A stretch of 64,000 nt of DNA from Bombyx mori (Eukaryota; Arthropoda; Insecta; Lepidoptera; Bombycidae): NCBI RefSeq assembly GCF_030269925.1, contig NC_085112.1, positions 1,799,501 through 1,863,500 on the forward strand. Reading direction: 5' to 3'. This document shows, in pieces, positions 31,577 to 42,646 of the stretch. Position 1 is the first letter of the stretch. Every line of letters starts with the position of its first letter. A program made the translations under genes and the position numbers. A model generated the notes under the pieces. It did no database searches. It had not been told where the DNA came from and worked only from the letters and a program-made list of their open reading frames with translations.

Positions 31577-32864
31577 TAGCTACGTTTGAATATCTATTTC
31601 ATTAATTTATTCGTTCGTTAAAATCGCCATCCGCATATCTTTTTTTTATTTTTATATCCCCGACTTATAAGTCAAATTTCAAGTTCAAAGAACTTTATAA
31701 AATACCTAACAGTCTTTGGATACTTTTATCACTAAGACAGCTCTCTTCATACTTGTAAATACTTCTCCCCAAAATATATTTCGGAGACAAAAACATCTTT
31801 CTATCGTTTTTGAAATTCTTTTTTTTTTCTTTTTTGTTGTCGTTACATACGTCTCGGCGGTCACACCAACGGTGGTATTTTGCATTTAAAGACTCGTTTG
31901 TCGCTGCGGCCCTTCATAAGCAGAGTTTGAAAGCTCATCGATCTGCTAATGAACTTTCGCATCCGTGTTTAAGTGGCACACGTGCACGCCCGAGTGCGCA
32001 CGTGCACGCGGCGGTCGAGGCGTCCCGGAAGGTCCGGAAGGCCGCAGCGGATTGCTTATCCTATTTCCTTGTCACTGGGTGTCCGTCCCGGGCGGTGAGT
32101 GCACACCGACGAGTATTGACAATAAACTTGTCAAAACTATAACGTACCGGGACGATAATTCCGGTTGAATCCCTGAACATTATTATCATATCAAATAACA
32201 ACGGTTTGTACACAATCTTTACATTACAATCATCACTCTTATAAAACTAATTTACATTAAAAATATCACAGCACTATCGATTCACTTACGCTAAACATCT
32301 AGATGCTTTGCATCGAGATTATTTATAAAAAAAAAAATTAAAAAAAATATTATAAGAATAAAAAGGAATCGATTTTTTTTTCAAATGCATCAAAACGCTG
32401 ACATTGCTGTGACGTGTGGGCTGTTTGAAGTTAATTTGTAAATATCGATATTGCGGACGTCACTCCGTAGCAGGAACGTCGATAGTTTGTGAATAAAAAC
32501 AGCGGGTCACGACACTACAACGTGATCTAGTATCGATGTTCGCACAAATACGTTTACGGTCGCATCGTGCTCCAGTCGAGACGAAATTAAGTGTTGCCAG
32601 CAACGTTCCCAGCAATGTCGTCGTATTCGTATCGACGATGGCCCCGAGAAAAAGCAAGCGAAATGCGATTATTTAAAAGTGCAAGTAACTTATATACAAA
32701 AGCAAACAATTTTGTTCGTCGCCTATAGCCTAAGACTTTGGATCGAAAAAAAAAAAGTAGAAAGTAAAATCAAATAACGAAAATCGAAAATGACAAAACA
32801 TGTCTTTTACACGTGCTCGCAATTTAAAGTGGAAAAGAAATCGTAACCGTCAAAACGAATCGAT

Positions 32865-33499
32865 AACACCAAGTACTCGATAGCACGTCACATCCGTTCC
32901 CGTTATGTCCAATACGAAAATCGGTTATTCGCACTCGGTATTAATAAGGATGCCAAAATTAAGTTTAAATGGCACTACGACTCTACAGCTATTAGGTAAT
33001 GTTTCTTCATGTGCGTCAACCCTTTATTTCACAGGTTTCGTGTGATCTTGGCAACACAGAATGTGTTTATACCCCTGCAGTATTAACCGAACAAAATATT
33101 ATAACATTTCTAAAATATCAAATGCTTTATTTGACGTTTAATTCGCAGATCACCTTGTGAAACAAAGAGTTAATACTTTATAATGAATTACTTTAGCGAC
33201 TTATACTAACATGAGGTAGCGTGGTTATGTATATGATTACAAAACATTAACACACTATCATTTGGTGGGTTCTATATTATAAAATGTACTTTTATCAACA
33301 TTAAAATATATTTCCTATGGATTACTGAGGTATTGTGTAAATATATTTATTCATTTGAGGTAGCTATTAAATTGGACCAAATGATATTTTTATTTATACT
33401 ATGTATCATTTGTGTAAATACTGTATATATAGAAAATGTATATATTCTCTTTTACTTAAATATTTATAAATAACAAGTACATATCCATTTTAATATCGT
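32865..33499. other. Non-coding stretch, nothing recognised
   Basis: AT-rich with no long frame, no shared repeat and no motif that I can support. Confidence 0.5.
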
Positions 33500-33504
33500 A
33501 AATA

Positions 33505-33506
<2 letters not shown>

Positions 33507-33536
<30 letters not shown>

Positions 33537-33966
33537 ATTGCTTAGATGGGTGGACGAGCTCACAGCCCACCTGATGTTAAGTGGTTACTGGAGCCCATAG
33601 ACATCCACAACGTAAATGCGCCACCCACCTTGAGATACAAGTTCTAAGGTCTCAAGTATAGTAACGACGGCTGCCCCACCCTTCAAACCGAAACGCATTA
33701 CTGCTTCACGGCAGAAATAGGCAGGGTGGTGGTACCCACCCGCGCGGACTCACAAGAGGTCCTACCACCAGTAATTACGCAAATTATAATTTTGCGGGTT
33801 TCATTTTTATTACACGATGTTATTCCTTCACCGTGGAAGTCAATCGTGAACATTTGTTGAGTACGTATTTCATTTGAAAAATTGGTACCCGCCTGCGGGA
33901 TTCGAACACCGGTGCATCGCTCAACACGAATGCACCGGACGTCTTATCCGTTAGGCCACGACGACT
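33507..33966 (-). mobile_element. Full-length Bm1 SINE with long T-run
   Basis: Reverse-oriented, near-consensus Bm1. A long T-run at about 33510-33535 (its poly-A tail) is followed by the body and head, ending GGCCACGACGAC. The long uninterrupted tail suggests a recent insertion. Confidence 0.88.
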
Positions 33967-34560
33967 ACAAATTTATATATAACAATATTATTGGATGCGA
34001 ATATCATTTGGCCATTAGAAATACTATGAACCTTTAACATTTGTAGTCGATTTTCCAATCCTCAGACTCAAACATCAGATTTTAATTGGCAATACTAAAA
34101 AAAAGTCGATCAACCTACTATATCTACAACATCTTTAACTTTGTGTTAATTTGCCTAAACAAAACCTGTCTTTAAATGAAAAACCACAGACAATCAGATT
34201 GTTTTCTGAATGAAAATAAAAAAGAAACATTTGAAATCTGTGATAAATAATAACTACTGTTTATCAACTGAACTGAAGACTGAAAAATCGTCTTAGAGGT
34301 ATAAATGGTTAGCTTGTCAAGTACACAGGAGTGGTCCCCCGCTCATTACTATGGTTAGCACAAATGCTCTTAATCAACAATCAATTATTACAATCTATAA
34401 ATAGAGAGACAACAATAATGAATAATGTAAAGTTAACAAATTATTAAAAAAAAAAACAATTTTACGGTTTAATTCATTCTCATTTGTTCGGTTGATGTCC
34501 GGTCTACACTCAAGCTGTAGTAATAGGTAGTAGTAACCATAAACCGTAAAATATTTTTAA
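33967..34560. other. 3' flank of the zinc-finger gene
   Basis: AT-rich with no gene. It holds the DNA downstream of the minus-strand zinc-finger gene's polyadenylation region. Confidence 0.5.
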
Positions 34561-34566
34561 TTTATT
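34561..34566 (-). terminator. Poly(A) signal of the zinc-finger gene
   Basis: TTTATT on plus, that is AATAAA on minus, 91 nt beyond the stop codon at 34657-34659. Confidence 0.55.
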
Positions 34567-34656
34567 TATTATAACTATGAAATCTTCTGAAAATACAATT
34601 TAATGGGTGCAAATATAAAATGTAGCAATATTTTGGTGCTCACCAAACATACTGCA

Positions 34657-34937
34657 TTAGTATATGTCAGTGTTCATGATGGAAAGCCTGCTGGAGTCTG
34701 CGACGTCTTCATAGTAAGGCGGGTACAGTGTGGTAATGATGGGCGGCTCCCAGGCGGGCCGGGACAACAGTTCGTGCTTGATGGTCAACAGTGGGTCAAT
34801 GTGGGGCATGAGGTGGTCATCCAGGTCTATGTAGTCACCGCTGAACGCTGAGCTCTCGATGGCCTTGTTCACAAAGTCGGGGCCATACTCCGGAGGGACC
34901 ATGGACGTTTGGAATGTTGAATTGTTTGATTGGAAAT
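34657..34937 (-). CDS. Zinc-finger gene exon 6 (terminal)
   Basis: Acceptor TTGCAG, enters in phase 1. Encodes FQSNNSTFQTSMVPPEYGPD to NTDIY and the stop. Rich in Asp, Pro and Tyr with no finger; could be an effector tail. Confidence 0.85.
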
Positions 34938-37900
34938 CTGCAATGATATATGGTTTTCTAATGATCAGATGATCTTAATGTTAGTTTGTTCAGTTCCTAT
35001 CTGTAAAGCTACTGCTTCTAGTTTCTAGATCTGTCCGCAGTGGTACCCTCATTTATCATTCTACAGGATTGTTGAATTCATGCCCCAACCACTTTCAAAT
35101 CAGCGATCACTTCTGCTATTTAGCATGGTAGACAATGGCTCAGCTCTGCCCCTGGCATTGCTGACGTCCATGAGCGACGGTGACCACTTACTATCAGGTG
35201 GGCGGTATGCTCGTCTGCCTACAAAGGAAATAATAAATTATTCATGATTGCAGTATTACTTAGACGTTAACTTCAAGGTGACTAGTAGTCTTATAGGCCT
35301 AAGCAACTGCTTAAATAGTCTGCCTATCATAGCTAGTAAAATATCCTTAGGAGTTGATAGGGGACAATACATCCTGTTTATACTGAGACTTTGTTTTTAG
35401 CAAAGGCAATAAAAAAAAAGATATGATGAGATATTAAAAATCCATCACCACTTGAACAGTGAATAGACATTTAATTGTACTTTGAGAATTAGTAGTAATT
35501 GAGGCCTATAAAATCAAAGGCAGCTGAACGCCTTAATGTCGTAAAATGGATTAACAATGGCACTATCTTGTTTAGTTAGTTGAACATGCTTTAGTGTTTT
35601 CATGTTATAACAAGTGCAGCTAAATATCTAACAAATTAAGTTCAAACATTTTATTTTTACTCTGTACTAAGTACTAATAAACGAAGTTTTATCATTTAAA
35701 ATTCAGATTATTAGTAATATTCTCATTCTTTATAAATCTGCTTTAAAATAAAGAATATACTAGCTATCCGAACAAAATTATTTCAGATTCTCAAGTCGGG
35801 AGTGTTGCTACGCTGGTCCTAGCAAGAGCAGTACTTCGATGGATCGGTAGGATCCGTAATGACGTGTTTAGGGCCGATTTTTGTAGTTTACCTGAATATT
35901 TGACAAACTTAGATTTAGCTCCCTTTGATTTATAGGCCTCAATTGTGAAGAAAATGAGAATTAGTGCCGATTAAATGTAGAAAACGAAGCTGCCGTCTAA
36001 GGGTACTTAACAACGAACTAGTTTTTGGGTCGATTCATCAGTAGTTGAGGGTAAGATTTTAGATGATTTTAAAATTAAATTTAAATTTTAGTTTAGTCAA
36101 GCTTATAATATAATTGTTTGCTCACCAAAGACAGCTACAGCACTATTGTCGGGCTGGATGTCGGCAAGTTGGGGTCCATCAACAGTGTCCCCGTTGTTGG
36201 TCTCATTGAACATCTGCAATTCCTTCTCAAGAGCGATGGGATCAATACTCTCTACTGTACTATCATCCGTATCCATTATGGTTTGCTCTAACGGCTTTTG
36301 ATCAACTACAGATTGTTTTTCTTCATTCGTATCTTTGTCATGGCATTCTTTCTTGGATGGATCTTTGATATTTTTTTGTAGATTCGATTTAGATTTTGGT
36401 TGGACATTGTGCACGCGAAGCATGTGTTTGTAGTGATTCGAATAACTAGCGAATGCTTTGGGGCATAACGAACACTTGTAGGGAAGTAAACCAATATGAA
36501 TATTCACGTGTTGCTGTAGATCATAATCTTTGAGGAATGCTTTTCTGCAATAAGTGCATTTGAACTGCCTTAACGTATGAGTTTTCGCGTGCTGTATGAG
36601 CCTCGATTTAGCGTTGTAAGACTTCCCGCATGTTGTGCAAACATGGAAGACAGTTTCAAAGTGTTGAGGTATGTGCTTGATAAGTTGGTACTTGTGCTGG
36701 TATCTTTGGTTACAGACAGGGCAGGAGTAATGCTTGATGGCGTGAACGTTTAGATGCTTCTCGCAGGAGGAGAGGGTGCTGAACTGAAGACCGCACTGAC
36801 GACAGCAATATTCGTCGCTGTGACTCGGGTAGTGGAGGATCAGATCTTTGAACGATTCGAATCTGTACAAGAAAAAATTGTGCTAATTAATACATTTAGA
36901 GTTATTTCGATTTCAACATGCTTTGATTAATTAGCTCAAATAACAAAAATATGTGAACTTAATTTTAACTGACTTCAAGAAGTCCGATTAACTTTAAAAT
37001 TTACACATGTATCAAGGACCAGTGGAGAACACGATATTAATATGACTTCGCTCTAACATCCAGACTAGGATCAACAAGATAAAAAAGACTAAATTAGTTG
37101 TTAGTTCGGTTTGCTATTGGGGCGTATTTTTATTATGTTTTGAAACTACATATTGAGGTGTGGAAAATCTATATGGTTTAAGCGACGTTTCGCTTAATAT
37201 GCAAAAAAATATTATCTTTGTAATTAAAGGTCCGTTTTATTTGGTATTAGCATCAACAGTGTGATGTTCTTAATTGAACTTCAATTAAATTTACCCCATT
37301 CAAATAGCTGTTTTTTTTTTCTATACTGTCTAAAAAGTTTTTATTTATTTTTACTGCTATTTTTATTTTTTAAATTACTGGTTAACACGTTGAACACTAG
37401 ACTAAAAACCATGTTTAGCTGCGTAATGGGTGAGATGGACACCCTGTGACCACCAATAAGTCGGGTCCAGGGGGGCGCACTCGACCCCTGAGTCTGGCAT
37501 TTGGCATCTCTTCGAAAATAATGAGTAGTCACTGTTTCCGTAAGACGCCCATTATTTTTAAATTAATTCTTGATAATTTTTTTTGATAAAGACTCCCAAT
37601 TGATTTTTGGACGATTCTTGTTTTTTCTCCCTACCTATTCGCTAATAGCCTAGGGGCTATTCCAGCTACAACCAGACAGATATTCTTGATACATTTAAGC
37701 CTGAGGGGAAGGAATGCCGTGGACACATGGTGTCCGTCATTTTGTTCAATATGTTAAGTAATAGCCAGCAAAGCAGCTCTTATAGAAGGTTCTAAGTGAT
37801 TTTAAATGTTATATCCATTTTTGCTGATCCAAGACTGGCACGATAGAATAAAAAGGTTGAATACTGTTAAAATATTAGTATTAGAAATTCAATGTATTTT

Positions 37901-40900
37901 AAAAACAGTATTTCTGGGCACTTTTATTTATTTATTGCTTATGTGGGTGGACGAGCTCACGGCCCACCTGGTGTTAAGCAGTTACCGGAGACCATAGACT
38001 ATGTAGGAATGAGAAGTTTAAGTATGATTTTATTTACTGATTTACTGATTTTATGGCCTGGTTATATTCTTATTTTTATGAAAAATGATAAAATGAAATG
38101 AAGATGATTAATTTGAGACATTAATCAACTGGGATGAAATTAAATGAAATGAGATGATATGGGATGACAATCTCATTTACTGAGACTTTTTCAGTGGACT
38201 TTTTGAAGGAGCCCGAGAAGTTACGTCCAGCGGCTTTGTTTCATTTTCCCACATTTGTGCACTTTCACAGATATTGAACAGTTAATAAACCACCGTTATT
38301 AAACCTGAATAAGCACTAAATAGACAAAATAAAACAAATCACACAACCTCACTCCTCGCGTTCCCGCCAAAAAGTCTCGTTTAATAACAATGCTGATAGA
38401 AGATGGTGGAGGGATACGCACGTGAGGTCGCAGCCTGGTCTGTGGCAGCGGATGTCTCGGTGCGGGTGCTCGCGGCGGTGGTGCTCGGTGAGGCGCTGCA
38501 GCGTGGAGAAGGTGCAGTCGCAGTGCGAGCAGGGGAAGGGCCGCTCGGGGTCGTGGCCGGGCCCGTGCGCCGCGCGGTGCAGCACCAGCAGCGACAGCCG
38601 CGGGAACAGCTTGCCACACTCCGAACACCTAAAGCACAGTAACATTACAGTATCGGAGAATCTACTTTTTACCAATGCACTAGATAGGTAAGACGAACCA
38701 ACTCGTTGTTAGTGATTACTAGAGATGAAACGGATATCCGATAACCGGCCTATCCGGCCATGTTTTCACTATTCTGATTTCGGATAGTAAAATTTAATAA
38801 AATCTCACGGTTATACAAAAAGCAAATAATACCACAATAAGTTATGGACAACTTTTATTTTTATAACCGCACGTCAAAAGTGATTGTTTTATTAAGACGT
38901 TTGTTTAATACTCAACATTGTCAAGTGGCAAATTGTGGTGAATGAATACCAAATGGTCGTCGTACCGAGTCGTCGCGATCTCCGCTCACGTGCGACAACA
39001 CCCGAACGCTCACGAATATTTCCGAAAAGGCCGAATATCCGGCGCTCCGGCCTCGCAGCTTGCCGAATATTCGGTATCCAGCCAAACCACTATCCGTTTC
39101 ATCTCTAGTGATTACCCTAAGGTGGAAGTCTGAATTGTATTGAATTGTATTGTATAGTAATGGTCTAACTAATTAGGCCGAGAAGCTTCCCATTTGGATA
39201 CATAACCTTTTTAAATTAAATCAGTATTACCCAACTCATTCCATTTATTTCTTTATTATTATGTAAAATATTATAATACTATGTATTATAAAAATATATA
39301 TAATCTTTCTGTTGTTTACCAGAATTATTTTTAGTAATCAATGTTAGTTTATAATTCACAGTATGATAACAAAAATACTCACTCGAATCTGTTCTTGGAA
39401 ATATGGAAATGACAGTGATTGCCAAACAATGCATATTTATTATATTGCTTCTTGCATATTGTACATGTGTAAACAAGTTCCTTGTCGCTATGCTCAGTCT
39501 CGTAATGCAAATCATATTCGATGCGATTGTTAAAAGTTTCCTCACAGAAGCAGCAGTATACACCGACCATGTTTACGGAGCAATCTTCAATCAACACTTT
39601 CGTATCAGTATTGATTTCTATTTCATCATCAAAATGCTTGGTTAAATGTTTCAGGATCTCCGGTCGATTCGGAAATGATTCTTCGCACACTGGACACGGA
39701 AATGTAAACGAACTGGCCTCATCGATATGCAATTCACACATATCTGCTGTATCTATATACTTGCCACATGTCATGCATGGAAAAGGTGCTTTGTTTTTCT
39801 CAGATTTGTGGATGATATTGTGAATGAGAAGTTCGTTTTTTGAGGTGAAACTGAAATAGATTAAAAAAGATATATGAGTTAATCTTAACATAAATCCATC
39901 ATACTCAGCCATGCATACAGCCCATCTGATGGTAACTAGGCATCATTTCTCGTTACTCAAGGACACCCATAATACTAGGAGTATAGCCAAACTGTTGTCT
40001 ACTGCTTTTTTTCTAATTAAGGATTTTTTTGATATTTTACTCATATTTTTGAACACACAATTGTTTGCAACAAAGAATTGACTTGCTAAGAAATGAAGAA
40101 AGGAAATCTAAGATTAAATTTTTTGTAATAAATAAAATTATTTAATACAAAACAAATTCATGGAATAATCGGATATCAGAAGTCCTATATTACTTATCAT
40201 CATTTAAAGTATCTAAGTTGTGACTGAAAACCTTTTTGATCAACAGTCTACACTTACCTTTGCTTACATATTTTGCATATGAATGTATGCATAGATGCAA
40301 TATGTTTCAGCAACAAGCTTTGTTTTGAATACATTCTATAGCAGTCATTGCATCTGAAAATGTATTTAAATTATTTCAAAATGAGCACTTTATATTTTTT
40401 GACTAGCGTATAGTGGCTGGCCATTATAAATTCAAATTCAGACCCCAATCTTATGCCCCATTTGTGTTGTAATGTTTCCGTGGGCTCCAGTAACAACTCA
40501 ACACAAAGCTTACCTGCTCTATCAAAGAACATAAAAAAGAATATATGTGGTTTTCTTTGTTGGCTACTGTACAAACTCTATTTCTACACACAGATTTATA
40601 TTACACTATTCCATAGTAAGACAAAAATTATATCTAGTAGATGAAATCGACTTATTTAAAATGTTGATTATTGATAATATAATTAATGTTAAGGCTTCTA
40701 TTTATTTCATTTGTTTAGGAGTGAATATATGGCCCAACTTACGTAAATCTGTCTTTGACAACATGTTTGAGGTAACAATGCCCCTGGAAACTCCGGTAGC
40801 CAGCTATCTGCTTATGGCATATGACACAAGTATAAACTGTTTCTTTCTCTCCTGTATTGTGCCCCACGTAATGTTCGTCATATTCTTTTTTTTTACCGAA

Positions 40901-41014
40901 AGTTAATTTACATATGTGACAGTGGATCCCGCCAATTTTATCTATAGTAGTGGCCTTCGGGATGTGGAACATTTGGCTCGGCTTCGGTCCTGCAGTGTTA
41001 GATTGTGAAGCCAT
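34657..41014 (-). CDS. C2H2 zinc-finger protein, six coding exons, internally duplicated
   Basis: Exons in transcription order: 41014-40743, 40353-40258, 39850-39383, 38628-38422, 36862-36126, 34937-34657. They total 2061 nt (686 aa plus stop) with matching phases (2,2,2,2,1). Start MASQSNTAGPKPSQ; the C-terminus is acidic and finger-free (ends SIMNTDIY). I count about 16 C2H2 fingers, for example CHICKLTF..H, CPVCEESF..H, CSECGKLF..H and CTTCGKSY..H; one (CMTCGKYIDTADMCELH) is degenerate. The first and second finger blocks align: GIHCHIC..YTCVICHK..KDRF against GVYCCFC..YTCTICKK..KNRF, with introns at the same places. Many linkers differ from the TGEKP type. Probably a nuclear nucleic-acid-binding protein; target and orthologue unknown. 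Confidence 0.88.
35126..35226 (-). mobile_element. Non-LTR 3' end fragment in intron 5 of the zinc-finger gene
   Basis: GCCCCTGGCATTGCTGACGT and TGCTCGTCTGCCTAC phrases, the complement of the 3' end at 1348-1707. A GATCCGGCG-family scrap lies at 35797-35862. Confidence 0.6.
36126..36862 (-). CDS. Zinc-finger gene exon 5: five fingers and acidic linker
   Basis: Acceptor TTGTACAG, donor TTTG/GTGAGC. Encodes the end of one finger, then five C2H2 fingers (CRQC, CPVC, CTTC, CTYC, CSLC). A Lys/Asp/Glu-rich segment follows and ends at AVF. Confidence 0.9.
37160..37320. repeat. Truncated palindromic MITE-like repeat
   Basis: GGTTTAAGCGACG.., TTTTATTTGGTATTAGCA and TTAATTGAACTTCAATTA phrases are shared with the copy at 50310-50555. 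The right end is missing. A scrap of the CCTACCT..GCTATT repeat lies at 37629-37670. Confidence 0.5.
37925..37999 (-). mobile_element. Bm1 SINE 3' scrap
   Basis: About 75 bp of the Bm1 3' end (GGTGGACGAGCTCACGGCCC) in reverse orientation. Confidence 0.7.
38015..38375 (-). mobile_element. Retroposon copy abutting zinc-finger exon 4
   Basis: Matches 20560-20976 (TTTTTCAGTGGACTTTTTG, GTTCCCGCCAAAAAGTC). It ends 46 bp from the splice donor of exon 4 (donor GT at 38421-38420). The left end is eroded. Confidence 0.7.
38422..38628 (-). CDS. Zinc-finger gene exon 4
   Basis: Acceptor GCTTTAG, donor CAC/GTGCGT; 207 nt, entering and leaving in phase 2. Encodes two complete fingers (CSEC, CSHC) and the start of a C-x4-C finger (CHRPGC). 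It is 111 nt (37 codons) longer than its counterpart exon 2, that is, one extra finger. The competing GT four bases on would break the frame. Confidence 0.88.
38720..39107. mobile_element. Non-autonomous hAT element with perfect 8-bp target duplication
   Basis: 388 bp with ends TAGAGATGAAACGGAT and ATCCGTTTCATCTCTA (16-bp perfect inverted repeat). Flanked by GTGATTAC at 38712-38719 and 39108-39115. No transposase. It lies in intron 3 of the zinc-finger gene. Confidence 0.9.
39383..39850 (-). CDS. Zinc-finger gene exon 3
   Basis: Acceptor TATTTCAG, donor CGA/GTGAGT; 468 nt, phase 2 at both ends. Completes a finger (FTSKNELLIHNIIH), then encodes CMTC (degenerate), CPVC, CCFC and CTIC fingers, ending NRFE. 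Confidence 0.9.
40258..40353 (-). CDS. Zinc-finger gene exon 2
   Basis: Acceptor TTTTCAG, donor AAAG/GTAAGT; 96 nt. Encodes one finger (CNDCYRMYSKQSLLLKH) and the first half of the next (FICKICKQ). Too short to stand out as an open frame, but its phases fit both neighbours. Confidence 0.88.
40743..41014 (-). CDS. Zinc-finger gene exon 1
   Basis: Starts at the ATG of MASQSNTAGP and ends KDRF at an AC/GTAAGT donor, phase 2. Contains the first two fingers, CHICKLTFGKKKEYDEHYVG and CVICHKQIAGYRSFQGHC. Confidence 0.88.
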
Positions 41015-42638
41015 TGTGATTGTTTATATTTTTGGGTTATGAAGGCGGCACTATGTTTTGTCCATGTATGTTGATTAAACAATTGGTGTCATGGGAATGT
41101 GGAACCTGCTATTGCGAACATCGTGATATTATCAAATTCACGGCTACATGTTTATTTGTCTGAAAAAAAAAATATCGGTCAATTTTATTCAGCGACCTTG
41201 AAATGTATAGCAGCTAAGTACGAAAATGTATTACTTACAATTAAAATTTATAAAGCTAAAGCTACACGATGTTCGATTAAAGTTTGTCAATTCATATGCA
41301 TTTTCTTTCATTTAGAGTCGGCCACCCATCTCTACAATTTCGAGGTTGTTCAGCCATTATCGTCGTCCCCTGAAGCCCCTGTGTGCTGACGTGATTTTTT
41401 TAGCTAATTAAGCACAATTTTGGAAAAAAAATCAAAGTTACACTCATAAAATTAAATAGGTTTTATGACATTCTAAGTGAAATATTGAAAATAAACATAA
41501 ATTTCGATATTTAACATTTATGCCGGAATACAAACAACGCCAGAAAAACGTGCCGTGTAATTTAAGTTCAGGTTTTGCATTAACGTTCTCTAGAACTATG
41601 GAATATTTGAAAAAAGAGAACAACAAATACACTTTTCTCACAAGTGTAACAAAGGTAGAAAATAACTCCAAGCTAAAGAACATTGTTCCACAAAACGTAG
41701 ATTTTTGTTTCCAATATTTAGATACTTGGGTAGGCAAAGGAGTGTTGGTCATTTTGATCATTTTGGAACAAATTGAATTTCGTACTCAGAATCTAGAGTT
41801 CAAATCAATTTCTTAAGCGTTTCAATTTTTATAATTAAAAGTGCTGTCAGAATTTATTCACATAAAACACATTTTAAAGTTGAACGATTATTGGCAGTAA
41901 ATACGTTGTTGAACTCATAAAGTATGTAATGATGTTATTCATATTGTTTTAAAGCTATATTATAAGATCGCCGAGGACAGGAAGGCGTGGGTAACCATAG
42001 CGCATCGAGTAATCAACACTTTACGCTAGGCACGACCTTTAGCAATGAAGAGACCGACTCAGAGCTTCAGAAGAAGTAGAAGAAAGCTTAGTCACCTGTC
42101 AAAATTAAATTATTGTAAGATTTCTTGAGATTATTGTGACTTGAAATCAGACAAGAAATCAAAACAATCAATTTTATATGAGTTTGTAACGTTCTTTATA
42201 TTTTAGATTATGAACTATGGAAGATTGTGTAATTCTAAATCACTAACAATCAACGTAGTAATAACAAAAAAATCTGTAGTAATTATTGATATCTGACATT
42301 GTAAAATTTATGAGATTATTTGTCCAGCTTCGGAAGACCACCTCTGTTCGGTGCATGCCGGGGTTTATAGGATTGGCGAAATTATTATATTCAGTTCGAT
42401 GGAATCATGTCGCATGTCATCCCAAATTTCTATTATTTATAGCTCCTGTTTGACTTCCACAAATATTTGATGATGATTGATGATTTAAAAAATCAAACAT
42501 TGTTCATGACAATCCATGTCACGATTGTTTTTCGGACTTAGAATCGGTGGTCATGCACGATTCTACGATAAATCGATGTTTTAATAATGTCAATGAATTG
42601 TCTACATCCCTAATTACAAACGAATTTAAAAAAAAGAA
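41015..42638. other. Intergenic, upstream of the zinc-finger gene
   Basis: AT-rich. A 98-codon plus frame at 41520-41816 is unrecognised and looks fortuitous. A remnant at about 41965-42085 (ATCGCCGAGGACAGGAAGGC, GAAGAAGTAGAAGAA) resembles a LINE 3' end on plus. Confidence 0.45.
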
Positions 42639-42646
42639 TAATACAT

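Larger units (their letters stand above)
29805..32864. promoter_or_regulatory. Cluster of ATCGAT motifs (possible DREF/BEAF-type element)
   Basis: Fourteen ATCGAT hexamers by eye, at 29805, 29821, 30768, 30782, 30859, 31192, 31330, 31356, 31937, 32276, 32368, 32444, 32532 and 32859, plus further CGATA variants. At about 36 percent GC roughly one per 3 kb is expected. In Drosophila TATCGATA and CGATA bind DREF and BEAF-32 at promoters and domain borders. A like role here is inference. Confidence 0.4.

Noticed and set aside
31810..32142. 110-codon plus-strand gene
   Set aside because: The frame begins in a T-rich run and has no recognised motif. Only its GC-rich part (31970-32100) is worth noting, as a possible exon.
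41520..41816. 98-codon plus-strand gene
   Set aside because: AT-rich, no recognisable domain, no splice or promoter support; likely chance.
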